Below are positions 22,549 through 36,167 of a DNA stretch of 64,000 bases, piece by piece. The stretch is taken from contig JAFJTR010000031.1 in the NCBI GenBank assembly GCA_022559985.1, positions 1 to 64,000 of the forward strand, given 5' to 3'. Within the stretch, counting starts at the first letter, position 1. Each line of letters begins with the position of its first letter. This stretch comes from Parastagonospora avenae f. sp. tritici 18332-5 (taxonomy: Eukaryota > Ascomycota > Dothideomycetes > Pleosporales > Phaeosphaeriaceae). The position numbers and the translations under genes are program-made. Under the pieces are notes generated by a model, which was not told where the DNA came from, did not search any database, and worked only from the letters and a program-made list of their open reading frames with translations.

Positions 22549-22942
22549 ACTTTGAAACTGATACGACGAGAAAATTGTTAACTTAGTTGAAGTCAGAATT
22601 AAATAGAGAAACAATCGCTGTGAGCAAGCCTTGGAACGTAGGTAAACTGAACCGATGAGTCACATTCCATGATCTGCAGTCAGCCTGAGAGACAAGTATG
22701 CGCAGGGAATCATAGCGGGGTAATGAGAGTGACCTCTCTTTGGGATGTTCAGCGTCACCCTGTTTGATGACTTGAGTAGACCGGCTTACGCTGAACGATG
22801 AACGCAACTTTTAAGATCATCAGTTGGTTCTAGTGGCTTGGCGGACTTAACTTAGCGCATGATGCGCGAGGCAGGTACCTCCTATATCCTACGCGTCGAT
22901 TGAAATTGACTCACCTTTCCCTCCACTGGCCTCTGGTTTGCC
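22549..22942. other. divergent promoter region, methyltransferase relic and chitinase
   Basis: About 390 bp. A CCTATATCC element lies about 60 bp before the chitinase start codon. Nothing else recognised. Confidence 0.4.
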
Positions 22943-24188
22943 ATGATGACAACGATAATGGCTTCAATCATTGGGCTCTCCTTGTGGCTTCTGCTCATAG
23001 CAGCGACTTCGGCAGAAACACCATTACAGCTCCGATACATTATGTATTTGACGGGGTGCGTGTGGCGATTTCTCGACATGCTTTTTGCTGAGAATATACA
23101 GGCAGCATAATGTTGTACCAGAGCGAACCATGGTGACAGACATAACACATGTTGCTCTCGCGTTTATGCGGTCAGACATCTTTAACGATGCCAATCGTAC
23201 CGAATGGCCACTCTTTACAACAGTCGACAAAGTTCGACCGAAGTTCGATAATGGCACAATAGTTCAAATAGCCATCGGCGGATGGGGAGACACCGCCAGC
23301 TTTGAAAAAGCTGCGAAAACAGAAAAGAGTAGGAAGCTATTTGCTGGCAACGTCAAAGCCATGTTGGAGGCAACTGGAGCTGATGGCATTGATGTGGATT
23401 GGGAGTATCCAGGCGGCAACGGCGAAGACTATAAGGTCAGTCCCAACTCTGGCAAAGTCTGGGAGATAACAGCATTCCCTGAACTTCTCGCTGCCATCAG
23501 AGCTGCAGTAGGGCCTCTGAGGACAATCTCAGCTGCAGTCCCAGGCCTAGAGCGAGATATGCTGGCATTCACTCCGGTCACTATCCCGAGGATCATGGAG
23601 TCTGTCGACTTTCTCAACGTCATGACGTATGATATGATGAACCGTCGGGATAATGTCACGAAGCACCATGCTGGCACACAACAGTCGCTCGCAGCAATCA
23701 AGGCATATCGCAAGCGTGGTGTGCCTTCAGCGAAGATGAATGTAGGAACGGCATTTTACGTGAAATGGTTCAAAACTGCTGAAGGGGCAGATTGCTCTGT
23801 ACAAGCGACGGGGTGCCCTACCGAGCTCATGGAAGATCCGAAGACAGGAGCCGATCTCGGAAAGGCGGGAGCTTTCTCGTGGCACGATCAGGTTCCGTCT
23901 GAGCTGTCAAAATCGTTTGATAAGGCCCTAAAACATGGCGTATGTGACAGAGAAAGCGGAGGCTGTACGTATTGGGATGCAGACGAGCGGCTGTTCTGGT
24001 CCTGGGAATCCAAAGATACCATTTACAGGAAGTTGCGCGTCGTCATCGGGGAGATGAAGTTAGGGGGTGCATTCGCATGGGGACTCGGTGAAGATGCACC
24101 AGAATTCGAACATCTGAGAGGGGCGAATCACGCGAAAGGAGATGAAGAGACATCAAGGGACGCCGCCAGGTGGAGGAACGAATGGTAG
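22943..24188 (+). CDS. secreted GH18 chitinase
   Basis: Glycoside hydrolase family 18 enzyme, predicted to cleave chitin beta-1,4 links for wall remodelling, feeding or antagonism. Exons are 22943..23055 and 23102..24188 with a 46 bp intron; 399 aa. The first exon encodes a signal peptide (hydrophobic IIGLSLWLLLIAATSA, cleavage likely near residue 24) then RYIMYLTG, joined to QHNVVP. Conserved strands include THVALAFM and IAIGGWGD. The catalytic DxxDxDxE motif is DGIDVDWE, with the acid/base Glu at about residue 139, followed by YPGGNGED. Later strands have NVMTYDMMNRRD and, near the end, GGAFAWGLGED. No carbohydrate-binding module or GPI signal seen. It looks intact and is separate from the neighbouring relic. 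Confidence 0.94.
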
Positions 24189-24690
24189 AAAGAAAAAACA
24201 ATCAATCAGTCTCGTGAGAAGCATGGAAGGCGCGTGCGGTATTAACACGTGACCAGCGCGCCTCAACGCGTCACATCATTGATCGGTCTTTAGATCGGCT
24301 AAAGACCGGGTCCTGGCGATCGGATAGCTTGGACAGGTGCGCGGCATTGGCACGCTTGTAACCACGCGCTCGCCATGTGCTTTTGGAGGGCGCTTTGGCA
24401 TTGTCCGAATTTCTAACAGATGATACGAGATACAATGTAGAAGTGCATAACGTTAGGGATTTCATGTCGTGGTTGGGACTTCCTTCCCCGAGATTGGTGT
24501 TGCTTGTCCCGCGCACGATTGATGACATATGCGTGGAAGCTCAGGCCAATCGTTAGGGCATTAGTCACCCTGCATGTTTCCTCTCGATCGTGCATCCTAG
24601 AATCTCTAATTCCCTACCTTTGCCGCTCGACTTTTGCTTGCCTTTTCTCTGCTACCGTAGAGCCTGGCACATAACTCGACCATCCAATCG
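24189..24690. other. intergenic upstream of the ABC transporter
   Basis: About 500 bp; presumably the transporter promoter. No gene recognised. Confidence 0.45.
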
Positions 24691-27600
24691 ATGCAGCAGG
24701 GACAGCAGATTCCGTTTCTGCCACCGTCTTCGGCAACTCGCGCGTACGGCTACCTCACGGCCTCAAAGGACAGTCGTCAGCCACTATGCGGTAATAGTGA
24801 AGGTTGGGGCCCAATCAGCCCGATTCGCTATGACTTCACGCCTTGCTTTCTGGATGTTTGGATCGCAACAGTCTCGGCTTTTGGAATTATTGGAGGTGCC
24901 GGCGCGTTGTGGTATCTGTACAAGAAGTGCTCGCCGCAGCCTGTGAAGCGCAACTGGCACTTCTACGCGAAATTGGTATGATACGCGTCCCAAGTCTGGA
25001 ACCCAGCCCAGCCAGCAGCTGCTAATCAATACGTCGCATAGATCACCCTTGGAGCGCTCATCGCCACGACCGCAGTACAAGCCGCGCTCCAAATCGAATA
25101 CTACAAAGATGTCTGGGCTGGCGACTTCCGCTTCTGGACTACGATACTTACGCTCGTCTCTCTCGGATTCATCTTCTTCATCCAATACATTGAACATTGG
25201 AGGTCGCGCAATGCCAACGGTGTAGTGCTCTTCTACTGGCTCTTCCTACTCATCGCATACGCCGTCAAGCTCCGTTCGCTCATTGCCCAGGACATTCATC
25301 GCGAGCATGTTGCGTACTTCTCCGTCTTTTGCGTCAGTGTTGGACTGGCTATATTGGAGTTTGCCTTGGAGTGGCTGATACAGAAGCGATTGAGCGACTA
25401 TGACGCGCTAGGGGACGAGGACGAATGTGCGTACGAGTACGCTGACGTCTTTTCCGTCTTGACTTTTGGGTGGATGACACCAATGATGAAGCGCGGCTAC
25501 AAGACATTTCTCACCCAGGATGATCTCTGGAACCTCCGCATGCGAGACACAACAAGGCACACCTCCCAGAGATTCGAGGATGCATGGGCATACGAGATGG
25601 AAAAGAAGAACCCTTCTTTGTGGTTGGCCATGTTCAGGTCTTTTGGAGGACCATACTTCAGAGGCGCTGCTATCAAAACTGTTAGCGACATACTGAATTT
25701 CGCACAGCCGCAGCTACTGAGACTCCTGATCAGCTTTGTTGCTTCGTATCGGACGGATAAGCCTCAGCCTGTGGTTCGAGGTGCGGCGATTGCACTCGGC
25801 ATGTTTTTCGTCTCTATCTCACAGACTGCTTGTCTACACCAATACTTTCAGCGGTCTTTCGAGACTGGTATGCGTATCAAATCGTCCTTGACAGCCGCCA
25901 TCTACTCCAAGTCAACTCGCTTGTCGAATGAGGGCCGGGCTTCCAAGTCAACAGGTGACATTGTCAACTATATGGCTGTCGACACGCAGCGACTACAGGA
26001 TCTTGCTCAGTATGGCCAACAACTGTGGTCTGCTCCTTTCCAGATTGTCCTTTGTATGTTGTCGCTGTACCAGCTACTTGGCTACAGTTGCTTTGCAGGT
26101 GTGGCGGCCATGTTTGTCATGATTCCTGTCAACGGTGTCATTGCGCGATGGATGAAGACTCTGCAGAAAGAGCAGATGAAGAACAAAGATTCGCGTACAA
26201 AGCTCATCTCTGAGATCCTCAACAACATGAAGTCGATCAAGCTTTATGCCTGGACAACGGCTTTCGCCAGCCGCCTGAACCATATCCGTAACGATCAGGA
26301 ACTCAAGACACTTCGCAAAATTGGTGCTACCCAGGCAATTTCAACCTTTACTTGGTCGACGACGCCGTTCCTCGTGTCATGCTCCACCTTTGGCGTCTTT
26401 GTTCTAACGCAGCACCGTGCGTTGACAACCGATATCGTTTTTCCGGCACTCACCTTGTTCAACCTGCTCACCTTCCCTCTCGCTATCCTTCCCATGGTCA
26501 TTACCGCGATCGTCGAGGCTAGTGTTGCGGTCGGTCGTATTACGGGTTATCTCACCGCCGATGAGCTCCAAGAAAATGCCGTGATATGCGAAGACGCTGT
26601 TCAAGAGACTGGAGAAGAATCGGTCCGAATTCGCGATGCCAGCTTCACGTGGGACAAGGCCAGCGAACGTCCGACGCTAGAAAACATTAACTTCTCCGCA
26701 CACAAAGGAGAATTGGCATGCATTGTCGGTCGTGTAGGCTCTGGCAAGTCCTCGCTTCTACAAGCAGTTTTGGGTGATCTTTGGAAGGTTAACGGCGAGG
26801 TTGTCCTTCGCGGGAAGACTGCCTACGTTCCTCAATCAGCGTGGGTGATGAATGCTTCCGTAAGAGAGAACATCGTCTTCGGTCATCGCTGGGATCCACA
26901 ATTCTACAATAAGACCGTCCAGGCTTGCGCATTGCGTGATGACTTTGCGCAATTGCCAGATGGTGACCAGACCGAGGTCGGCGAACGTGGTATTTCCTTA
27001 TCAGGTGGTCAGAAAGCCCGACTCACGCTGGCTCGCGCCGTATACGCGCGCGCTGATGTGTATCTGCTTGATGATTGCTTGTCTGCCGTTGATCAGCATG
27101 TTGGACGGCATCTGATCGATAATGTTCTTGGCTCCAAGGGCCTCTTGGCCGGCAAGACCCGCATTTTGGCTACCAATTCTATACCCGTTTTGATGGAGGC
27201 AGACATGATCTTACTTCTTCGCGACAACAAGATCCTTGAAAGGGGCAACTATGATCAGCTCATGGCAATGAAGGGTGAGATTGCCCAACTAATCAAGACG
27301 TCACAGAATGAGGATCAGAGCGAAGGCGATAGCAACCGTGCTACCGAGAGTGTCATGAGCGACCAAGATTCTACGGTGTACGGCGGTAGTCCCGTCGACG
27401 ACGAGGAAGACCAGGCCGAAGCCGAAGCTGCCCAAGAGAGTGCGGCTCATCTGGCACCCCTCAAACCGGGAGGCGGTACGGCCCGTAAACACAGCTTCAA
27501 CACCCTCCGTCGAGCCAGCACTGCCAGTTTCAAGGGTCCGCGCGGAAAACTCTCGGATGAAGAGGGGGGTGGACTGAAAAGCAAACAATCCAAGGAATTT

Positions 27601-29786
27601 TCTGAGCAAGGCAAGGTCAAGTGGTCGGTATATGGCGAATACGCAAAGACAAGCAACATCTATGCTGTCGCAATCTATCTGCTTCTGCTGATGGGAGCTC
27701 AGACTAGCTCAATAGGTGAGTGTTTATTGGCTGACTGCGATTTGACATCTGGGCTAACGCTGTACAGGCGCAAGTGTGTGGCTCAAAAAGTGGTCAGAAG
27801 TCAATCAGCGGTATGGTGGCAACCCTCAGGTTGGCAAATATATCGGTATCTACTTCGCTTTCGGTGTCGGTTCTGCCGCCCTCGTCGTGGTACAAACGCT
27901 CATCCTCTGGATATTCTGTTCGATCGAAGTACGTCCTCGCATGACTCGGATCATGCCTGCATGTAAACCCTGCAATCGTTGACTGGATGATAGGCAAGCC
28001 GCAAACTACATGAGCGGATGGCGTTCGCGATCTTCCGCTCTCCAATGAGCTTCTTTGAAACAACCCCTGCTGGACGCATCCTCAATCGGTTCTCAAGGTA
28101 CGTTTGACCTCGTGACCCTTACAGGCCAGCATTTCAGCGGTCCGACCCAGGTCTACCGATGATGTCCCGTGACTGGCCATGCTGCCATTATCTTTTGGGT
28201 GATCGGTTTGTCTAACTAACTCTTCCAGTGACATTTACCGAGTAGATGAAGTATTAGCGTAAGATCCACTTTGCCCCTTGCAGCGATTAATGACTGACGT
28301 ATGCAGCCGCACTTTTAACATGCTCTTCGTCAATTCGGCTCGAGGTATGCAGCTCTCCTATCGATGGCAACGTAACACAACTGACTGACGCAGCTGGGTT
28401 CACCCTTGTCGTAATTTCTGCGTCGACACCCGTCTTTATTGCACTAATCTTGCCGCTCGGTGCACTCTACCTTTACATTCAGCGCTACTACCTGCGGACA
28501 TCGCGCGAGCTGAAGCGCCTCGATAGCGTCAGCCGCAGCCCAATTTATGCGCACTTCCAGGAGTCACTCAGTGGCATGAGTACGATTCGCGCGTATCGCC
28601 AACAGAAACGCTTTGAACTCGAAAACGAATGGCGAGTCGACGCTAATCTGAGGGCCTACTACCCTTCGATCAGTGCGAATCGCTGGCTCGCGGTTCGTTT
28701 AGAATTCATTGGCTCAGTTATCATCCTGGCTGCTGCAGGATTCTCCATCATCTCCGTAGCTAGCCACAGCGGGCTGTCGGCCGGCATGGTCGGTCTGGCC
28801 ATGTCGTATGCGCTCCAAATCACCCAAAGTCTTAACTGGATCGTCCGACAAACCGTTGAAGTGGAGACCAATATTGTTTCCGTAGAGCGTGTTTTGGAAT
28901 ATGCGGCTCTTCCGAGTGAAGCACCTGAGATCATTTCCAAGAATAGGCCACCGATCAGTTGGCCGTCTCAAGGCGCGGTTGCGTTCAATAACTATAGCAC
29001 TCGTTACAGGCCGGGTCTCGACTTGGTATTGAAAAACATCAATCTTGAGATCAAGCCCAACGAAAAGATTGGTGTTGTAGGACGCACAGGCGCCGGCAAG
29101 AGCTCCCTGACTTTAGCGCTCTTCCGCATCATCGAGCCTGCAGAAGGATTTGTGAGCATCGATAACCTGAATACTAGCACCATCGGTCTGCTGGATCTCC
29201 GCCGACGATTAGCGATTATTCCGCAAGATGCGGCACTGTTTGAAGGAACGGTGCGGGACAATCTTGACCCGGGTCATGTGCACGACGATACAGAATTATG
29301 GAGCGTACTAGGTATGTTGCCGATCTACACTTGTTACACAGCCACTGATTGTCCGCAGAACACGCACGTCTGAAGGATCATGTTGCAAGCATGTCCGGCA
29401 AGCTGGATGCCCACATCAATGAGGGCGGCTCCAACCTCAGCTCTGGTCAACGCCAATTGGTCTCGCTGGCACGCGCTCTCCTTGCGCCATCAAACATCCT
29501 CGTCCTCGACGAGGCTACAGCCGCTGTTGATGTGGAGACCGATGCAATGTTGCAAACCACGTTGCGTAGCAGCATGTTCAAGAACAGGACCATTATAACG
29601 ATTGCGCACAGGATCAACACCATTCTGGACTCTGACCGCATTATCGTCCTAGACAAAGGCAGAGTGGCCGAATTCGAGAGCCCCGCCGAGTTGGTCCGAC
29701 GAAAAGGGTTATTTTATGAGCTAGTGCGGGAGGCCGGATTACTAAATTCGCTCGACCTCAAGGACTTGAACACACAGCCGCAGTAG
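24691..29786 (+). CDS. full-length ABC-C (MRP) transporter, YCF1-like
   Basis: ATP-driven exporter of the multidrug-resistance-protein family; fungal YCF1-type members move glutathione conjugates and metals into the vacuole. Eight exons: 24691..24975, 25042..27715, 27768..27928, 27994..28097, 28229..28258, 28307..28344, 28394..29311 and 29359..29786; 1545 aa. Exon 1 begins the TMD0 region. NBD1 has Walker A GRVGSGKSSL (about residue 658), signature LSGGQKARL (about 748) and Walker B VYLLDDCLSAVD, with Asp instead of the catalytic Glu as expected for ABC-C. NBD2 has GRTGAGKSSL (about 1326), LSSGQRQ (about 1430) and ILVLDEATAAVD. The linker between halves is acidic and Ser-rich. Exons 5 and 6 are only 30 and 38 nt. 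YCF1 versus BPT1 is not settled by sequence reading. Confidence 0.93.
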
Positions 29787-32453
29787 CCATTGTAGACATG
29801 TCTCGGGCAAAACGATGAAACGGAATTAGTGTGTGCGCACATGGCAATTCTTGTGCATCAACCGCGGCACATGGATTTAGCGTGATGGTACGCAGAGGCT
29901 CAGAATAGACCAGGGTGGTTGACGAAGACTGACGTCGGTCGCCTCGAATGAGGCTGGCCTGACTTGAGCTGGGCGGGGAATTAGCACAGGTTGTTGGTGG
30001 TGGGAAAAAGCAAACAAAATTGACTAAGGGAGTCCTCATCGGTCAGCCTCATGCCCACTGACCCACCTCATACGGATGGACTAGAACTAGATGCAGACGT
30101 GCAATGGATCTCAGACACTTGAAAAGCAAGCAATCTGCCGGCGGGCCTCCATATGTGGGGTAGTCAGGATGTGTTTCACCTTCCCGATTCTTCGCGTCCT
30201 GCGTTGGTTGCCCTGTCGTGAAAAGGATTCTAGCCAGGTTCACGACAGATCTCCCGTCCGTTCACAGTGCCCGTGTATGTGGTGTACGAGAAAGAACGGC
30301 TCATGATTGCTGCATGAATCGCAGCTGCATGGTCCCCTGTGCAATCCCTTCCCTCCATACCCTGCTCACATGCATGGTGCTACCAGGGTCCGAAGCGAGA
30401 CGTTTACGTGTTGCCCGCAAGTGCGTTCCAGAAAAAAACCCGTTCCCCTGTGTTCCCGTACTACTAGTGGGCAGTTCACTGGCGGTGTAGGTCTTAGCGG
30501 CGAAGGATGAGTAGCTCGGTGTAGGTAGCCGCGGTGCCACTTTACGTCTACATTGGCCACGCACGGCCGTGTCAAGTAGCATCCCGATGGGACTGCGGTG
30601 CAATGAAGGAGCGTCGATGACTTACTCGATTCCGTATCGCAGACGCACCAATCCGCTGCATGCGGACAGAAGTGTCTTTAAACGCATGCATGCTAGCGAA
30701 CGAAGACTCCACGGTGCGCTACACCAATTGTCGAGGTGCAGTTCTCGGTGTGCGTGACGTGCGAGCGGGTGGGACTATCGCCATCGACATCGAAATCTCA
30801 CATCGTGAATCGCGAGTGATCTCGACCAGCTACCCGGTTGATGGACGGCGCGATCACGGGAGGAACGGTGCGATCCATTCAGGGAGGAATAGAGTTTGTC
30901 ATGCGAGGGCGCTGGTGTGTTAGTGTTTCGGCGCTTCGGGCGGAGGGAAGAAGTTCGGTAGGTTGCCTGGCAGTTGCAGTAGTGTGACGGCATTGAGTGG
31001 TCATGATAGAACGGCTTCAATGCGTGAGGCTGGTTCACTTGCCGCTGTTGAGGGCTTGCTGAGCCGCGAGTGGTCGGGGATGCGCTCCCTGACGCTGCCG
31101 CTATCCTGATGTGCTGGACCTTGTCAGTCCTGCTTCGGCCGTCCAGAAAGAGATCAGAGTGCAGCAGGCTTGTTCGCGTATGGAGTCGCACAAGCATCTC
31201 CCAGCAGCTCACGAGGAGTCGCTCATGGTTGGGTGCATTGACTGTTTCCTCCGTGCGACATCGCTTCGACTCTCGGCATGGGATTTATGGAGTGTGTTTC
31301 TCCGTGGCGCGGGGTGATTTGAATTGGCAATGGAGCAGCTGAGTGCGAGATAGTATCTACCGAGCACCAAGAAATCCATGTCGGCTGTTTTGCGGTGCAT
31401 GCCCTTGCGAGATCTCTCCGAGTTATGCGAAGATCGAGTTCAGTAGTTCCTGTGGTGGATCGATCGGATTTCGATCTATCCGAGCAAGGCTATCTGTGCG
31501 AGGCTATTGCGAGGTTGATCCGTGTACAAAAGAGCGCCGTATGCGCCACGCGCCATGTGTCAAAAAAGTGCAGTAGTTTGTATACAGGGTGGGTTCCTTG
31601 GTGCGGAGAAGTTCCCGACCCCAAATCCCTGCCTCCCGTGGTGGTCATTTTGTCATTTTCATCTTCAGTAATCGAGAGTACAGCAAGCACCCGTTTGGGT
31701 CGTAGTGTATCCACCGGGGAAGCCGGGAGCTCAAGGTCGACATGGCCCTAGGCCCTGATCCCAGCTCTCAAGACGGGTCGAGCTCAACGGCTGTCAATCA
31801 CTGTTCACGGTGAACTGCGTGACAGGATGGGCCTGTCCGTTTTGTATAACACGTTCGACGAACCCTGGTATCAGGGGTCGTGCAGCGTGCTCGACCGAAG
31901 TTTGCAATTCTGATTTAGGAGCGAGCGAGGGGTCTCTTTAAAAAGCATCGGGCCCTGTCAATAGCAACAGCATTTATCGTTCTCGTCGTCCCGCACATCT
32001 CGAATTTTTGTTTCGTGCTATTGAACCCTGTTCAGAACATCCGAAGCCTCGTGGAATCCGCAGCCTCTGCCGTTTTCTGTGCCACCCAGCCCGTTTCCGA
32101 GCCGCCGCCCAGTAGTTGCCTGCAAGGCACCATTCAGTCTCAGCAGTGCTGATCTCGCGATTTGCATCGAATCCATTTCTCAAGTCGAATATCCTGGTGC
32201 TAGCCTGTCCATTCGCCGATAAGTCTGCCAGCCTGCACACCGTCAGTAATTACGATTACGACTAAACCTGCTCCTCTAGGTAAGTCAAGCCCTTCCCGGA
32301 ATCTTATAAACATGCTAGCATGAACTCTTGAAGGCCAGAAACACTACAAAATTCAAAAAGCCTGACAGTAAGCAGTACGACGTGTTCATGACTTGGGCTA
32401 GTTAGCACACCATTCTCCGCGACTCATCTCGCAACCGTACTATCCTGAATCGC
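29787..32453. other. long intergenic region upstream of the YDR124W-like gene
   Basis: About 2.7 kb. Several open frames over 60 codons occur on both strands, but none has a recognisable motif. Near 31930-32450 the sequence resembles a promoter and leader: CTCTTTAAAAAG near 31934 and a GTAAGT donor-like site at 32280 that could start a 5' leader intron. A non-coding RNA cannot be excluded. Confidence 0.4.
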
Positions 32454-35162
32454 ATGAACTCTATGGCGAGGTGCTCAACTCGGGAAGCAGGCCCACCGCC
32501 TCAGAAGAGCCGGCGGAAAATGATGCACCCTGCGAAAGGAGAACGGCAACACGAGGAGGGCCACTGTGCAGATCCCTGGATTTACGTCAACTGCGCCGAA
32601 GATGCTGAAGGGTCGAAATCCTTCGATGATGCAGAGTCAATGGTGGAGCCGAGCCTCAAATCGCGACTCGTGGCTCGTTTGGGAGGGCACGAGGAAGGAA
32701 CCAACGTGAGTCTCAGATTTCGTGCTCCTGTGTCGTCGAACTAGGCTGTGGCGCGGTCCCTCGCCTGTCATTATTCGTGCCGCGTCCTAACTTAGCGGCC
32801 GTCTAACGTCCCCTACCAAAACCGAAGTTTCGGGATCGGACTGCCGTGCCTGTCCATGTCGGCAACAACGATAATACTGAACATACAGTCCTAACAAACT
32901 CTCAGGCTAGACCGACACTTGCGATAGAGACCAGGAAGGCTCCCGACGAAGAAGACAATGTCGCCATTCCAACCCCTATCGATGCGACCATCCCCTGGAA
33001 GATTGTGGCTCCCGATGGCCGCGTCCGAAACATACGTCGACCCATTCACGGCTTCGAGCACCTGTTTGACGGGCCAGACGACTTCCAGGAAATTTCCAGC
33101 TCTGGCAATTCGTGCAATGCGCCCAATTTCGCCTATCAGCCACAGCCTTCCCAAGCACCGGGTCAGACGCCCATGTTGTACGCCCCGGAATGCCACCTCA
33201 ATAGTGCCGCAGGAATGCCGCAGCACATGTTCCCCTGCAACAACCATCAGCAAGCACGTAGCAAGCACGTACACGAGATCAAGGTACCCTCTAAGAGGAA
33301 AACCGTACTCAAGCGCAATGTGCTGAAGAGGACCCGCTCTGTCGCCCAGGGACTTGCCCAGCATCCGAGCCGACTTGAGGCTACCGACAACGATGACCAT
33401 GCCAACACCAGGAGCGACGGAGAAGAAGTTGACAATGAAGTCACCGTAGTGACAGAGGCGTCGAAAACCTTTCATATCGGCGATATCGAAGCACTCAAAG
33501 TCTTTTTCCGCCAGCGCATCGATGAGCTTACCATGAAGCCCGTACGTGGCATGGTTACCTCTTGGGTTAAGCAGTTGGAACCCAAACGCAAGGGTGGATA
33601 TGGCCCTTATCACAAGATGCTCCCATCCGATGCACCGGAGGACGCTACTCCACCTTGGTGGCCACGTAACGTGCCATACATCGAGCCCGCGCATCTTGAC
33701 AAAGATGGTAAGCTATTCGTGCGCTCCTAGTCAGCATCGCTAACGCTTCATGACCATAGGCCTGCTCAACTTAGCTGTGGACATCATGATGCAGCACCGG
33801 GATGTTCCTATTGATGAGTGGAAACGCCAACAATCTTGGTCCCACAAGCTTCGACAGGTAGCACAATTCGAGATCGAGATGACGCCCCAAGAACAATACT
33901 CATCGTCTCGAAACCCTGCCTTCAGCAAACTGATGAAAGAGCGAGCCCAGAATGATATCCTACCGAGCCTCTTCGACGTATCTCAGTCTTACGAGGATCA
34001 CGTCAACCAGTATAGCCTGTGGTCATACAAGAACATCAAGGACTTCCCGAAAGGCAAGGCCGTCACATGGCAACTTGTGCCTAGGCCACCGAAGCAGGTA
34101 GCCCACAAGAGACCTCGTTCAGCGCCACGACCCAGGATTAAGCGAGAGGAAATGATAATCGAGGCTCTGGTCGAGAGCTCGGGTGACGAGACCGAGCCGG
34201 ACGATACAATGTACCGACTTGCTGCTCAAATCATACGCAAGAAAGAAGCGAAGGAAGCACAGCGCAAAGCCAGGGCAGCGGCAGAATCTTCGACGCCTAC
34301 CACACGAGCACCATCGGTTCAACGTGCCTCCCGGGAGCAGACCGTCGAAGCCCCTTCACCCACAGTTGGCAGTCAAAGATCTGCTCCAGTGACACCTCAA
34401 GCTGAATCCCAGCATACGCAAGACCCCATCATGGATGATGCTAAGCCTGCCATAAGTGCGTCATTTGATCAGTCGATGGACCATTTACATCTTCAGGATG
34501 AGGCCAACAGAGGAACGTTCCTTCCGCGCCAGCATCAAGCCCAAGTCGCTCATCATTTGGCGCAATCTTTCGATCATACCGTGCAGCATGATGGTTCTGC
34601 TTCTTCTCTGCTAGAACAGGAAGATGTCAAAGAAGCCAATCCTGACACGCTCAGTGACCAGGACCAGGACCAGGACCAGGAGGTTCGTCGAGACATGCAA
34701 GCCCTAGGTGAGCTCACACATCACAACGCAACACCATCTCCTTACCTCGACACCGTAGCTAAGATAGATGAAGACGATGCCAAAGGAGTCTGCGAAGATC
34801 AACAAACACATAGCGAGATGCCGATCCTCGACGAGTGCATGAACTACCAGGCTGGTCAGCCCGCCTTTGTCAACACCTATCAATCGCCACAAGGCAGCGG
34901 CCTTTACGCCGGCCAGGAAGGACCGCCTTTTACACACTTTACCAACAACAACTTCATCGATCCTACCCACATGTCAATTTTCGGTACTTATCCTATGCAG
35001 ATGGCTCAACGTTACGACAACAATATGACATCAATCAACATGCACATGGTCTACCCTTACGGCTCGGACAGCGCCTACAATCCAATGGGCGTTACTGCGC
35101 CACCAGCGGCTGCCAATTCCTTCGGTGGCCTACCTTATGAGTTCTCAGGTTCACAACATTAA
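32454..35162 (+). CDS. YDR124W-like helical-bundle protein
   Basis: Fungal protein resembling the YDR124W-like family (formerly DUF2841), whose molecular role is not established. Exons are 32454..32705, 32828..33707 and 33760..35162; 844 aa. The conserved part starts near residue 310: AFKVFFRQ-like text here as LKVFFRQRIDELTMKPVRG, then SWVKQLEPKRKGGYGPYHKM, PPWWPRNVPYIEPAHLDKDG across intron 2, and DEWKRQQSWSHKLRQVAQFE. A basic stretch (KRKTVLKRNVLKRTR) just before it could be a nuclear signal. The C-terminal 350 residues are low-complexity, rich in Gln, Asp and Pro, with a DQ repeat. Nuclear or transcription-linked function is inference from composition. Confidence 0.8.
34657..34680 (+). 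repeat. 6-bp tandem repeat encoding Asp-Gln
   Basis: Four copies of GACCAG in frame inside the disordered C-terminus of the YDR124W-like protein. Copy number may vary between strains. Confidence 0.85.
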
Positions 35163-36167
35163 GTTTGAGAACACGAAGCATGCGACATCCCACGAATATC
35201 CGCAGCCAGGAACTTTCCAACAAGCCCACACTTCCCAAGGCAGTATCCTCCTACGGGATCATTGCAGCACTACGTCCAACAAGCAATGCGTCGATGCAAC
35301 GACGCGCACTCCTTTTCGGTAAATACATTTTGACAGCGTCTGCGGGCCATTTTGGCCATTTGTTCACGATTCACGACTCATGTAACGATTTTCCTTTTGC
35401 ATTTTGGCATATTTGGTTTCCTATTCTTTCATCCCGGCACCGCTCGAGACCAACGTCTCGCGTGGATGTGCTTCGGCATATGGTCGGGACGTATCTGGTT
35501 GCGTTTCTTGTCTCGACGCAATATACCCCATGACGTTACGCCAGTCACGAATGTAGTTGCAGCGACAATGGGTGGGACAAGCAGCTGCCCCTAATGGTGG
35601 ATGTAATGCGGGCCTGAGCACTCTTCTTTTTTTTCGGTACTCAGGGTGGTTGCTAGTCATTGTACAAAACTGGTGATGGGAGGCTCGCAGGCGAGACGGG
35701 TGGTGTAAAGTTTAAACATGGGCGAGCAGCTTCAGAGCGAAGTGGTGTCGCAGAGACAGTCGACGATGCTGTCGCGTGGCCACCACACCAAAAAGATTTC
35801 GGTTTGTCAGGATAAACAATCAAATTTGCATCCGCAAAGCAATGCGTCGCCGTGCTCCAGACATGAATGTTGCGATGAAATTGAAGAGGCGAGGCTGGGC
35901 GCGGCGGCGTCCCAGCCTCCCGCGCGGTGAACCCGTGACTTTGACGCTAGTCGCGTCAGCGGCCCGTGCGCCCTCCCGAGATTCATTGAGCTCCGCGACC
36001 AGTCTTTGTACTTTCAAAGCAGCCGCTGTCGACCCCCGAATCGGCACGGTCTGCCCTGCCACGACGCATACCGATCCGCCATTAAACCGATAACCACCAC
36101 CCGACAGCAGCCCCTGCGCAAACAACAAACCAGCGCATGCCCGCAACACAGCATCACTCGCGCGAAC
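35163..36167. other. intergenic upstream of SAC3
   Basis: About 1 kb between two co-oriented genes. No recognisable coding sequence; expected to hold a 3' untranslated region and the SAC3 promoter. Confidence 0.45.

Noticed and set aside
32891..33694. 267-codon minus-strand open frame
   Set aside because: Antisense to the conserved region of the YDR124W-like gene.
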